Assembly (NCBI RefSeq): GCF_007859765.1
Contig: NZ_SIHJ01000004.1
Coordinates: forward strand, 62,001-126,000
DNA from: Posidoniimonas corsicana
Lineage (GTDB): Bacteria; Planctomycetota; Planctomycetia; Pirellulales; Lacipirellulaceae
Direction of reading: 5' to 3'
DNA length: 64,000 nt
Part shown: positions 28,313 through 35,904 of the stretch, piece after piece
Layout of the letters: every line of letters begins with the position of its first letter
Position numbering within the stretch: position 1 is the first letter of the stretch
Translations under genes and position numbers: made by a program
Notes under the pieces: generated by a model
Told to the model about the DNA's origin: nothing
The model's input: only the letters and a program-made list of their open reading frames with translations
Databases searched by the model: none

Positions 28313-29806
28313 TCACTGCAGGGTTTCAACGGTGACCTTGTAGACGATGGCCAGCTCATTCGGCGCCGTGTCCGGCGCCGTCACGCGGACGCCTTTCGCT
28401 GACTGCTCGAACTCGATCGGCGCGTCGGAGCCGAGCAGGGTGACGCTGGCCACGTTGGGCTGATCGGCGCCGTCGGCGGCAAAGCCCTCCAGCAGCGTGG
28501 CCGCGCCGGCGCCGGGCCAGCCCATGACGACCGCGTACACATGGTCGCCGTTCTGCGTGTAGCGGACGTCGTTGGCGGTGTAGCCCTTGTCCAACGCGAT
28601 GCCGCCGAAGTGGCCCTTGCCGGCGGTGGTGGGGCCGTGGCCGTAGGTCCTGAACGGGCGGGTGTTGTAGATCGCCTCGCCGTACTTGTCGAGCCACGCG
28701 CCCAGCTCGAGCAGCACCTTCTGCTGGTTGTCCGGGATGACGCCGTCCGCCCGCGGCGAGACGTTCAGCAGCAGCTGGCCGTTCTTGCTGACGATGTCGA
28801 TCAGGCTGTGGAGCACGACCCGGGCGTCCTTCACGCGGAGGTTGTCGGTGTAGCACCAGCTGCCGAGGCTGATGGTGTCGTCGGTGAGCCAGGTGAACTC
28901 GGTCAGATCGCCCATGCCGCCCTTCTCCAGGTCCAGCACGCCGACGTCCTGCGGCAGGTCCTGCTGCTTGTACGTGACCAGCACCTGCTGACCCTCCTCG
29001 TCCGCCTGGTTGAAGTAGTGGGCCAGGAACCGCATCTTCTGCTGGTCGGGGATCTCGTCGAGCCAGCTGTCGAACCAGATCAGGTCGGGGCTGTAGTTGT
29101 CGATCACCTCGGTCAGCTTAGCCAGCCACATGCCGAGGAACTGGTCGCGGGGCATGTACCCATACAGCAGCGCGCGGTCCGGGTCGTCGAGCAACGCGGG
29201 GAAGTCGCGCTTGGCGCCGTCGTAGTGGCCGGTCCAGCTGCTCGGATCTGATGGTTGCTTCTGCCACAGGTTGTTCCGGGCGTGGTGGAAGGTGGCCACG
29301 ACCTTTAGGTCGCGTTTGCGGGCCGCGGCGGCGATCTCGCCCATGATGTCGCGCTGCGGGCCGCGGTCGGCGGCGTTCCACGGCGTGACGGCGCTGTCCC
29401 ACATGGCGAAGCCGTCGTGGTGCTCGGCGACCGGGCCTACGAACTTGGCGCCCGCCCGCTGGAACAGGTCGACCCACTCGTCGGCGTCGAAGTGCTCGGC
29501 GCGGAACTTCGGCACGAAAGCGTCGTAGGCGAACTCGGTCGGTTCGCCGTAGGTCTCGCGGTGGTGGCGGTAGACGCCGTTGTCACGCTGGTGCATGTTG
29601 CGCGGGTACCACTCGCTCCCGTGCGCGGGCACGCTGTACACGCCCCAGTGGAAGTAGATGCCGAACTTGGCGTCGCGGAACCACTCGGGCGCGGGCGTGT
29701 GTCGGCGTAGCGACTCCCAGGTGGGCTGGTACGGTTCCGCCGCCCAGGCGATTGAGGTAGTGCAGAGCAGCGTCAGGAAGAGCGCGAATCGGAGGCAGTG
29801 CTTCAC
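28313..29806 (-). CDS. Alpha-L-fucosidase, GH29
   Basis: A 497-residue exported glycoside hydrolase. It has a signal peptide (residues 1-22, ending IAWAAEP), then the GH29 start WFRDAKFGIYFHWGVYSVPA and the AEHHDGFAMWDS motif. The catalytic nucleophile aspartate is in DLIWFDSW (residue about 240). The C-terminal part is a beta-sandwich. Retaining alpha-L-fucosidases remove fucose from algal or host glycans, in line with the marine, sulfated-polysaccharide-degrading habit of many planctomycetes. No other polysaccharide genes are adjacent, so the natural substrate is unknown. ATG start at 29804-29806. The gene has normal high GC. Confidence 0.92.
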   Translation of the reverse strand: MKHCLRFALFLTLLCTTSIAWAAEPYQPTWESLRRHTPAPEWFRDAKFGIYFHWGVYSVPAHGSEWYPRNMHQRDNGVYRHHRETYGEPTEFAYDAFVPKFRAEHFDADEWVDLFQRAGAKFVGPVAEHHDGFAMWDSAVTPWNAADRGPQRDIMGEIAAAARKRDLKVVATFHHARNNLWQKQPSDPSSWTGHYDGAKRDFPALLDDPDRALLYGYMPRDQFLGMWLAKLTEVIDNYSPDLIWFDSWLDEIPDQQKMRFLAHYFNQADEEGQQVLVTYKQQDLPQDVGVLDLEKGGMGDLTEFTWLTDDTISLGSWCYTDNLRVKDARVVLHSLIDIVSKNGQLLLNVSPRADGVIPDNQQKVLLELGAWLDKYGEAIYNTRPFRTYGHGPTTAGKGHFGGIALDKGYTANDVRYTQNGDHVYAVVMGWPGAGAATLLEGFAADGADQPNVASVTLLGSDAPIEFEQSAKGVRVTAPDTAPNELAIVYKVTVETLQ

Positions 29807-29907
29807 GGGGGAACTCCCGATGTGGATGAGGCTGCGTGGCGCGGATCACGTGAAGCCCCATGATACCGTCGGCGGGATCGCGATGGCAGCGCGCCGGGGC
29901 CGTGCCG

Positions 29908-30573
29908 CTAGTTTGCCGGCCGGCTGTCGGGCAGCAGGCACTCCAGCGGGCAGCCCTCGCACTTGGGGGTCCGCCGGCAGTGCCGCTTGCCGACTTCAAC
30001 AATCAATGCGTGGTACTCGTTGAACAGCGGCGCGTCGCGGGGCAGGGCGGTCTCGAAGAGCCGCTGAAGCTGGTCGTAGCTGGCGGTCGGCTCGGCCCAC
30101 CCGTGCCGCTCCAGCACGCGGCGGGTGTAGGCGTCGATGACGAAGCTGGGGTGCTCGGCGGCGTACAGCAGGATCGAGTCGGCGGTCTCCGGGCCGACGC
30201 CGTGCAGGGCGAGCAGTTCTCGCCGCAGCTGGCCGGACGGCGTCTGCGCCAGCGACGCGGTGTCGCCGTTGTGCTCTTCGACCAGGTAGGTGAGCACGGC
30301 CGCCAGACGCTTCGCCTTCACCCGGAACACGCCCGCGGGGCGGATCAGCTCTTGCAACTCCTCGGCCGACAGCCGGTGCAGCGCGTGCGGGTCCAGCACC
30401 CCGGCGGACTTGATGCCGGCGATCGCCCGCTCGACGTTTTCCCAGCGGGTGTTCTGCACCAGCACCGCGCCGACGATCACCTCGAACGCCGTCTCCGCCG
30501 GCCACCAGCCCTGCGGGCCGTAGGCCGCAAGCAGGCGGTCGAAGATCTCGCGGATGGGCGGGGCGGATTCCAT
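29908..30573 (-). CDS. EndoIII/MagIII-like HhH-GPD DNA glycosylase with 4Fe-4S cluster
   Basis: A 221-residue base-excision repair glycosylase. The helix-hairpin-helix is LLALHGVGPETADSILLYA and the catalytic aspartate is in FVIDAYTRR. The C-terminal iron-sulfur motif is HCRRTPKCEGCPLECL, with four cysteines. At the place of the catalytic lysine of Nth (G-x-G-x-x-K/T-A) there is glutamate (GPETAD), so a classic EndoIII lyase reaction is not expected. This pattern is known in the monofunctional MagIII-type 3-methyladenine glycosylases of the EndoIII superfamily. Substrate is thus inferred as alkylated purines. ATG start at 30571-30573. Confidence 0.85.
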   Translation of the reverse strand: MESAPPIREIFDRLLAAYGPQGWWPAETAFEVIVGAVLVQNTRWENVERAIAGIKSAGVLDPHALHRLSAEELQELIRPAGVFRVKAKRLAAVLTYLVEEHNGDTASLAQTPSGQLRRELLALHGVGPETADSILLYAAEHPSFVIDAYTRRVLERHGWAEPTASYDQLQRLFETALPRDAPLFNEYHALIVEVGKRHCRRTPKCEGCPLECLLPDSRPAN

Positions 30574-30772
30574 AGTGGCACGGTGGTCTCCACCGTGAGA
30601 GCGGGTTGGTTCTCGGCGGGGACCGCCGAGCTATAGAACGAACGCCAAGTGCTAGCACCGCCCTCGGCACTGTTATGGACGGCTTCTCCAGCTTGCTGAA
30701 TAATGCCCGTCTTGCCAATGCTATCGTGGCCGGTGGTGTGTCCACCGGTTCCGCACGCACCGTTGGGGACGC

Positions 30773-32041
30773 ATGGACGCATCCTTCCACCCGCTGCTGT
30801 TTGCCGCCGGCGCCGCCTCGTGCGCGCTGGTGCTGGTGGGGGGAGGGGGGATGGCGGCCTCGCTCTGGAAACGCCGCGCCGGAATCCGGCTGCGGCGGCG
30901 CGAAAGCCACTTGGCGTTCCGCGCCCAGGTAGAAGCCGCCGCCGAACGCGCCCGGGCGAACCTGAACCACGCGCTCGCCTGGCAGGGCGTCCGCCCGCTG
31001 AGGGTGGCGGCGGTGGTGGACGAGTGCGACGGCGTGAAGTCGTTCTACCTGGCGTCAACCGACGGGCGTCCGCTGCCCGCCTTCCTGCCCGGCCAGTACC
31101 TCACGCTGCACGTGCCGTGCTCGGCCGGCGGCAAGCCGGTGGTGCGGTGCTACTCGCTGTCCGACCGGCCGCGCGAGGAGTACTACCGCTGCACCATCAA
31201 GCGACAAGGCCCGCCGAGCGATGAGCCCGAGCTGCCGCCGGGCATCGGCAGCAACTTCCTGCACGACCACATCCGCACCGGCGATGTCATCCCGTGCGAG
31301 GCGCCCCGCGGGCCGTTCTACCTGTCCGCCGGCCAGCCCGGCCCGATCGTGCTGATCGGCGGCGGCATCGGGCTGACGCCGATGGTCAGCATGGCCAACA
31401 CCGTCGCGCAGGCGAACCCCGGTCGCGAGGTCTACCTGTTCGCCGGGGTGCGCAACCGCCGGGAGTTCCCCTTCCGAGAGCACCTGCGTCGGCTGGCCGA
31501 GTCGCTCCCCAGCCTGCGGCTGTTCTGCGTCTACTCCCGCCCGGACCAAAACGATGTGGACCAGCACGACTTCCAGCACCAGGGTCGCATCACCGTGGAC
31601 TACCTGCGTTCGGTGCTCCCCTCGTGCAACTTCCCGTTCTACCTGTGCGGCCCGCCGGCGCTGATGCAGGCGCTCGTGCCGGGGTTGCTGGAGTGGGGCG
31701 TGCCTGACGACCAGATCCACTTCGAGGCGTTCGGCCCGGCCAGCGTGCGGCTGCCGAGTCAACGCAACCCGGCCGCCGAGGCGATCGGCGAGCCGGTCCG
31801 GTTCGAGCGGCAGGGCAAGGAGTTCGTCTGGCAGGCGGGCGACGATTCGCTGCTGGACGTCGCGGTCAAGAACGGCGTGCCGGTGGAGTCCGGCTGCCGG
31901 GCGGGCAACTGCGGCCAGTGCGCGGTGAAAGTGCTCTCGGGCAGCGTCGCTACGCTGCGCACCCCGGGCGCCACCCCGCCAGAAGGCCACTGCCTGGCCT
32001 GCGTGAGCGTCCCCGACGGCCCGTTGGTGGTGGACGCGTAA
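30773..32041 (+). CDS. FAD/NAD(P)H oxidoreductase with C-terminal 2Fe-2S ferredoxin domain, membrane-anchored
   Basis: A 422-residue protein. One N-terminal membrane helix (about residues 7-28) is followed by a ferredoxin-reductase-type core: FLPGQYLTLHV and RCYSLSD (FAD binding), then IGGGIGLTPMVSM (NAD(P)H pyrophosphate site), FYLCGPPALM and GVPDDQIHFEAFGP. The C-terminal plant-type 2Fe-2S domain has CRAGNCGQCAVKVLSGS and CLACV, supplying four cysteines. It would pass electrons one at a time from NAD(P)H through FAD to the iron-sulfur centre, then probably to the membrane and haem proteins encoded downstream. The gap to the cytochrome gene is 8 bp. It belongs to a five-gene redox cluster. 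Confidence 0.85.
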   Translation: MDASFHPLLFAAGAASCALVLVGGGGMAASLWKRRAGIRLRRRESHLAFRAQVEAAAERARANLNHALAWQGVRPLRVAAVVDECDGVKSFYLASTDGRPLPAFLPGQYLTLHVPCSAGGKPVVRCYSLSDRPREEYYRCTIKRQGPPSDEPELPPGIGSNFLHDHIRTGDVIPCEAPRGPFYLSAGQPGPIVLIGGGIGLTPMVSMANTVAQANPGREVYLFAGVRNRREFPFREHLRRLAESLPSLRLFCVYSRPDQNDVDQHDFQHQGRITVDYLRSVLPSCNFPFYLCGPPALMQALVPGLLEWGVPDDQIHFEAFGPASVRLPSQRNPAAEAIGEPVRFERQGKEFVWQAGDDSLLDVAVKNGVPVESGCRAGNCGQCAVKVLSGSVATLRTPGATPPEGHCLACVSVPDGPLVVDA

Positions 32042-32049
32042 GACGATTC

Positions 32050-33222
32050 ATGAGTGAGAATTTGCGAATGCCGTCAGCAAAACAAATGGCCAAACCGCCT
32101 AGCTGGTTGCCCGTAGCCCTCGGCTCTGCCGGGGGATCGTTTGAAGCAGCGGATCCAGCCCGGCGCCATCCCCCGGCAGAGCCGGGGGCTACGAGTCACA
32201 CGGCTCGCGGGCCGGAACTGCGCTGCGCGTGTTCTTGCCTGCTGGTGGTGTCGCTTGTTTGCGGCGGCGTGCAAGCTCAGGAAACCACAGAGCTTCCCCG
32301 GTGCGACCCTGCCAAGGTGCTCGGCGACGACGCGTGCGCAAAGTGCCATCAGCAGGAGATCAACCAGTGGCGGCTGACGCCCCACTACCGCACCTTCGAC
32401 GTGCTGCACCGCAAGCCGGAGGCCAAGGAGATCGCCGATAAGCTTGGGCTGCGGTCGGTCAAGCGGAACGACACCTGCGTCCGCTGCCACTACACGCAGC
32501 AGGAGCAGCGGCCCGGCCGCGTGCGGGTGGTTGCCGGCGTGAGCTGCGAGTCGTGCCACGGCGCGGCGGCCGACTGGGTGAATCTGCACGCCGACTACGG
32601 CGGTCCTAACGCCACCAAGTCGTCGGAGAGCCCGCAGCACAAGCAGCATCGCCGCGAGGCGAGCGTCGCCGCCGGCATGAACAACCCATCGGACATCTAC
32701 CTGATTGCTCGCCAGTGCCTGGGTTGCCACACCACGCCCGACGAGCAGCTGGTGAACGTCGGCGGGCACAACGCCGGCAGTCAGGGCTTCGAGCTGGTGA
32801 GCTGGTCGCAGGGCATGGTGCGGCACAACTTCCAACGCACCGACGGCCACACCAACGCCCCCAGCAGCGTCGAGCGGCTCCGCGTGATGTACCTGGTGGG
32901 CGCCATGGCCGACCTGGAGATGAGCCTCCGCGCTGCGGCCAAAGCAACCACCGCCTCGACCTTCGGCCAAACCGCCGCCGCCCGTGCCGCGCGGGTCAAG
33001 CAGCGGCTGTGGGAAGCCCAACGCCGACTGGACGACCGGCTGCTCGCCAAGGCGCTCGACGCGGTGTCCGACTTGCAGCTCACGCTCGACAACAGCGAGG
33101 CCATCGTACAAGCGGCCGACCGGGTTGGCCGAGTCGCGCAGGAGTTCTCACGGACCGCCGACGGCGCGACGCTGGGCGCCATCGACCCACTACTGCCGCC
33201 GCCGGGCCAGTACAAGAACTAA
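32050..33222 (+). CDS. Tetrahaem cytochrome c (c554-like)
   Basis: A protein of about 390 residues with four CxxCH haem-binding motifs: CAKCH, CVRCH, CESCH and CLGCH, all in the first two thirds. The start of the mature protein resembles cytochrome c554-type proteins (LGDDACAKCHQQEINQW with a following HY). The C-terminal third is helical and haem-free. The export signal appears to be CLLVVSLVCGGVQA at about residues 62-75, so translation from the ATG at 32050 gives an unusually long N-terminus. That N-terminus is encoded by repeat DNA (32113-32193 and 32211-32238), suggesting insertion of repeats between the original promoter/start and the signal sequence. The true start is therefore uncertain. 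Confidence 0.8.
   Translation: MSENLRMPSAKQMAKPPSWLPVALGSAGGSFEAADPARRHPPAEPGATSHTARGPELRCACSCLLVVSLVCGGVQAQETTELPRCDPAKVLGDDACAKCHQQEINQWRLTPHYRTFDVLHRKPEAKEIADKLGLRSVKRNDTCVRCHYTQQEQRPGRVRVVAGVSCESCHGAAADWVNLHADYGGPNATKSSESPQHKQHRREASVAAGMNNPSDIYLIARQCLGCHTTPDEQLVNVGGHNAGSQGFELVSWSQGMVRHNFQRTDGHTNAPSSVERLRVMYLVGAMADLEMSLRAAAKATTASTFGQTAAARAARVKQRLWEAQRRLDDRLLAKALDAVSDLQLTLDNSEAIVQAADRVGRVAQEFSRTADGATLGAIDPLLPPPGQYKN
32113..32238. repeat. Palindromic repeats inserted at the 5' end of the tetrahaem cytochrome gene
   Basis: An inverted repeat: GTAGCCCTCGGCTCTGCCGG starting at 32113 is complementary to CCGGCAGAGCCGGGGGCTAC ending near 32192. Directly after it (32211-32238) is a decayed family A copy, GCCGGAACTGCGCTGCGC then GTGTTC. 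Both lie in frame inside the coding region upstream of the hydrophobic export core. Confidence 0.7.
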
Positions 33223-33246
33223 CCGACTTACACCCACACCCTTAGT

Positions 33247-33333
33247 TCACCACAGAGGTCACAGAGAGCACGGAGTTATCAACAGCGAAATTCGTAGACT
33301 CTCGCTCTGTGTCCCCCGTGTCCCCTGTGTTTT
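33247..33333. repeat. Family B repeat between redox genes
   Basis: ACCACAGAGGTCACAGAGAG near the left end and CTCTGTGTCCCCCGTGTCC near the right end form an imperfect inverted repeat. It separates the tetrahaem cytochrome gene from the ferredoxin fusion gene and could weaken or modulate read-through in the cluster. Confidence 0.7.
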
Positions 33334-33340
33334 AATCAGC

Positions 33341-35074
33341 TTGGTCACCACGCAAGCCATCACCCGACCGCAACGCTGGGACGAGCCCTTTGACCGCGCC
33401 ATGGACGACCGCGTGGTCGACCGGCTGCTGGGCGTGCCGCCGTTCCGGGCGATGGACCACGCCGCGTTCCCCGACCGGCTGCCGCTGCGGTCGCTGCTGG
33501 CTAACGATACACGGGTGCTCAACTTCAAGCAGGGCGACCTCATCATCCGCGAGGGCGAGTACGGCGACAGCGCCTACCTGATGCTGCACGGCGCCGGCCG
33601 CATCGCCCTCGACGCGCTCGAGGAGGTCGCCGACAACGCGCCGCAGAAGAAGAGCGGCCGCCTGGCCCGCGCCGTCGCGCGGCTGTGGAACGCCCCGCTC
33701 GCCCGCGAGGTCCGCAGCCGCCCCCGCGGCGAACGCTCCGCCCGCCGGCTCGGCGTGCGTGGCTCGGGCGACCACCCCACCTTCTTCCTGCAGGACATCC
33801 CGCGGGTGATCAGCGACTGCTACACCTTGCCGATCCAGCCGGGCGAGGTGTTCGGCGAGCTCGGCGCACTGACCCGCAGCCCGCGGTCCGCGTCGGTGTT
33901 CGCCGAGTCGGACTCGGTGGTGCTGGAGATCCGCTGGCAGGGCCTCCGCGACCTGATGCGGTACTCGCCGGAGATGAAGCGGCACGTCGAACGGGCGTAC
34001 CGCGAGAACAGCCTGCGGGTGCACCTCCGCGAGACGCCGCTGCTCGCGCACCTCAGCGAGGAGCAGCTGGCGGAGGTCGCCAACGCCACGCAGTTCGTAA
34101 CGCACGGCGCCTTCGACTGGCACAGCGAGCTGCTCGCCGAGAAGCCCGGGGACCTGTTCGCCCGCGTCGAACGTGAGCCTGTGGTGGCCGAGGAGGGGAC
34201 CCTGCCCGAGGGCCTGCTGCTGCTGCGTTCGGGCTTCGGGCGGGTGAGCCAGCGCCGCGGGGACGGCCACCAGACCGTTTTGTACATTGGCAAGGGCGCC
34301 GTCTTCGGCGCCTGCGCGTTGGCCCACGGCGTGCGGACCGGCCAGACGCCGACGCTGCCGCTGTCGCTCCGCGCGGTGGGCTACCTGGATGTGCTCCTGA
34401 TCCCCACGCGGGTGTTCCAAGAAGTGATCGCCCCCGCGCTGCCGGCCGAGGAGCTCGACGCGCTCGTCAAGCAGTACGAGCGTCAGCACTGCGCGGCCGA
34501 GACCGGTCTGCCGGCCCGCACGCTCGACTTCCTGGTCGACCGCCGGCTAGTCAATGGCGAGCAGACCATGGTCATCGACCTGGACCGCTGCACCCGCTGC
34601 GACGACTGCGTCCGCGCGTGCGCCGCCACGCACGACGGCAACCCCCGCTTCGTGCGGCAGGGTCCGATCCACGACCACTTCCAGTACGCCAACGCGTGCA
34701 TGCACTGCGTCGACCCGGTCTGTATGATCGGCTGCCCGACCGGCGCCATCCACCGCGACCTGGAGTCGGGCGTCGTAAAGATCAACGACCCTACCTGCAT
34801 CGGCTGCTCGACCTGCGCCAACAGCTGCCCGTACCACAACATCCGCATGGTCGAGGCCCGCACGCCCGCTGGCGCGGTCCTGTCGGACGACGCCGGGCTG
34901 CCGATCATCAAGGCGACCAAGTGCGACCTCTGCGGCGACCAACCGACCGGCCCCGCGTGCCAGCACGCCTGCCCCCACGACGCGCTCACGCGGGTGAGCG
35001 TCGCGGCCGGCGCGCCGCTGGCGGAGTTCCTCGGCGCCGACACGCCTGCTGCTCCCTCCGGCGGGACAGCCTGA
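33341..35074 (+). CDS. Cyclic-nucleotide-binding domains fused to a four-cluster ferredoxin
   Basis: A protein of about 577 residues, no signal peptide. Two cyclic-nucleotide-binding-like folds come first: residues 60-210 (FKQGDLIIREGEYGDSAYLM, EVFGELGALTRSPRSASV; split by a basic insertion) and about 275-370 (PEGLLLLRSG, GAVFGACALA). The C-terminal 190 residues hold 16 cysteines in four 4Fe-4S patterns: CTRCDDCVRAC, CMHCVDPVCMIGC, CIGCSTCANSC and CDLCGDQPTGPACQHAC, as in the electron-transfer subunits NrfC/HybA/DmsB. A cytosolic redox relay gated by a nucleotide or redox signal is inferred. The TTG at 33341 is proposed; the longer open frame lies in repeat DNA and the previous gene. The next gene begins 5 bp after the stop. 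Confidence 0.82.
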   Translation: MVTTQAITRPQRWDEPFDRAMDDRVVDRLLGVPPFRAMDHAAFPDRLPLRSLLANDTRVLNFKQGDLIIREGEYGDSAYLMLHGAGRIALDALEEVADNAPQKKSGRLARAVARLWNAPLAREVRSRPRGERSARRLGVRGSGDHPTFFLQDIPRVISDCYTLPIQPGEVFGELGALTRSPRSASVFAESDSVVLEIRWQGLRDLMRYSPEMKRHVERAYRENSLRVHLRETPLLAHLSEEQLAEVANATQFVTHGAFDWHSELLAEKPGDLFARVEREPVVAEEGTLPEGLLLLRSGFGRVSQRRGDGHQTVLYIGKGAVFGACALAHGVRTGQTPTLPLSLRAVGYLDVLLIPTRVFQEVIAPALPAEELDALVKQYERQHCAAETGLPARTLDFLVDRRLVNGEQTMVIDLDRCTRCDDCVRACAATHDGNPRFVRQGPIHDHFQYANACMHCVDPVCMIGCPTGAIHRDLESGVVKINDPTCIGCSTCANSCPYHNIRMVEARTPAGAVLSDDAGLPIIKATKCDLCGDQPTGPACQHACPHDALTRVSVAAGAPLAEFLGADTPAAPSGGTA

Positions 35075-35079
35075 CCGAC

Positions 35080-35904
35080 ATGAACGCCTTCGCCCGCCGC
35101 CGACTCCGCTACAGCGCCGCCGCGCTGACGCTGGTCGCTGCGCTGTGGGCGTGGCTGTGGTGGGTGGACGCCTCGCTCGGGGCGACCGCGTACCAAAGCG
35201 GCTACGTGCTGTACGGCATGGTGGTATTCCTGGCCGCGTACAACCTCCGCAAGAAGCTGCCCGGCCTGCCGCTGGGCAGCAGTCGCGTGTGGCTGCAGCT
35301 GCACCTGTACGTGGGCGTCACGAGCGTGTTCTTGCTCGGCACGCACATCAGTTGGCGGCAGCCCAACGGCTACTTCGAGACAGCCCTCTTCGCCCTCTAC
35401 GCCGCCACGGTCGGCAGCGGCGTGTGGGGCCTGTACCTGACCCGCACCATCCCCAAGCAACTCGCCCGCACGTCGGAGCAGTTCGTGTGGGAGCGGATCC
35501 CCCGCCTGCGGAGCGACCTGCTGCGGCGGTCCCGCGCGGCGGTGCTGCAGTGCGTGTCGCAGACCGGCGTCACGACACTGGCCGAGTTCTATTCCGACCG
35601 CGTTGACAACTACCTCGCCGCGCCCCGCGGCGCCGCGTACTTCGTGCGTCCCTCGAGCGCCGTGCGGCGGCGCGTGATGGCCGAGCTGACCGACCTGCGG
35701 CGGTTCCTCACCGAGGCCGAGGAGGCCGCCAGCGAGAAGCTGTTCGCCATCATCCGCAAAAAGGACGACCTCGACTTCCACCAGGCGCGGCAGGGACTGC
35801 TCAAGGGTTGGCTGTTCCTGCACATCGCGCTCACGTACACGCTGATCGCCTTCGCCACGCTGCACGGTGTGGTCGCGCTCGCCATGCGGGGGGGACCGCG
35901 GTGA
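35080..35904 (+). CDS. Integral membrane protein of the redox cluster
   Basis: A protein of about 274 residues with four predicted membrane segments: about residues 9-28, 42-58, 70-90 (with an LHLYVG and LGTHISW pattern supplying His residues), 100-115, and one at about 250-270 (FLHIALTYTLIAFATLHGV, again with His on one face). The conserved His pairs within membrane helices suggest binding of b-type haem or a quinone-interacting subunit, as in cytochrome b-like anchors. A charged soluble part of about 120 residues lies between helices 4 and 5. It is sandwiched between a ferredoxin gene (5 bp) and a decahaem gene (4-base overlap), so it is probably the membrane link between them. Confidence 0.7.
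   Translation: MNAFARRRLRYSAAALTLVAALWAWLWWVDASLGATAYQSGYVLYGMVVFLAAYNLRKKLPGLPLGSSRVWLQLHLYVGVTSVFLLGTHISWRQPNGYFETALFALYAATVGSGVWGLYLTRTIPKQLARTSEQFVWERIPRLRSDLLRRSRAAVLQCVSQTGVTTLAEFYSDRVDNYLAAPRGAAYFVRPSSAVRRRVMAELTDLRRFLTEAEEAASEKLFAIIRKKDDLDFHQARQGLLKGWLFLHIALTYTLIAFATLHGVVALAMRGGPR

Noticed and set aside
28116-28316. A 66-codon minus-strand frame between the SBBP gene and the fucosidase.
   Set aside because: No domain or signal; it overlaps the fucosidase stop and the region fits the promoter of the SBBP gene.
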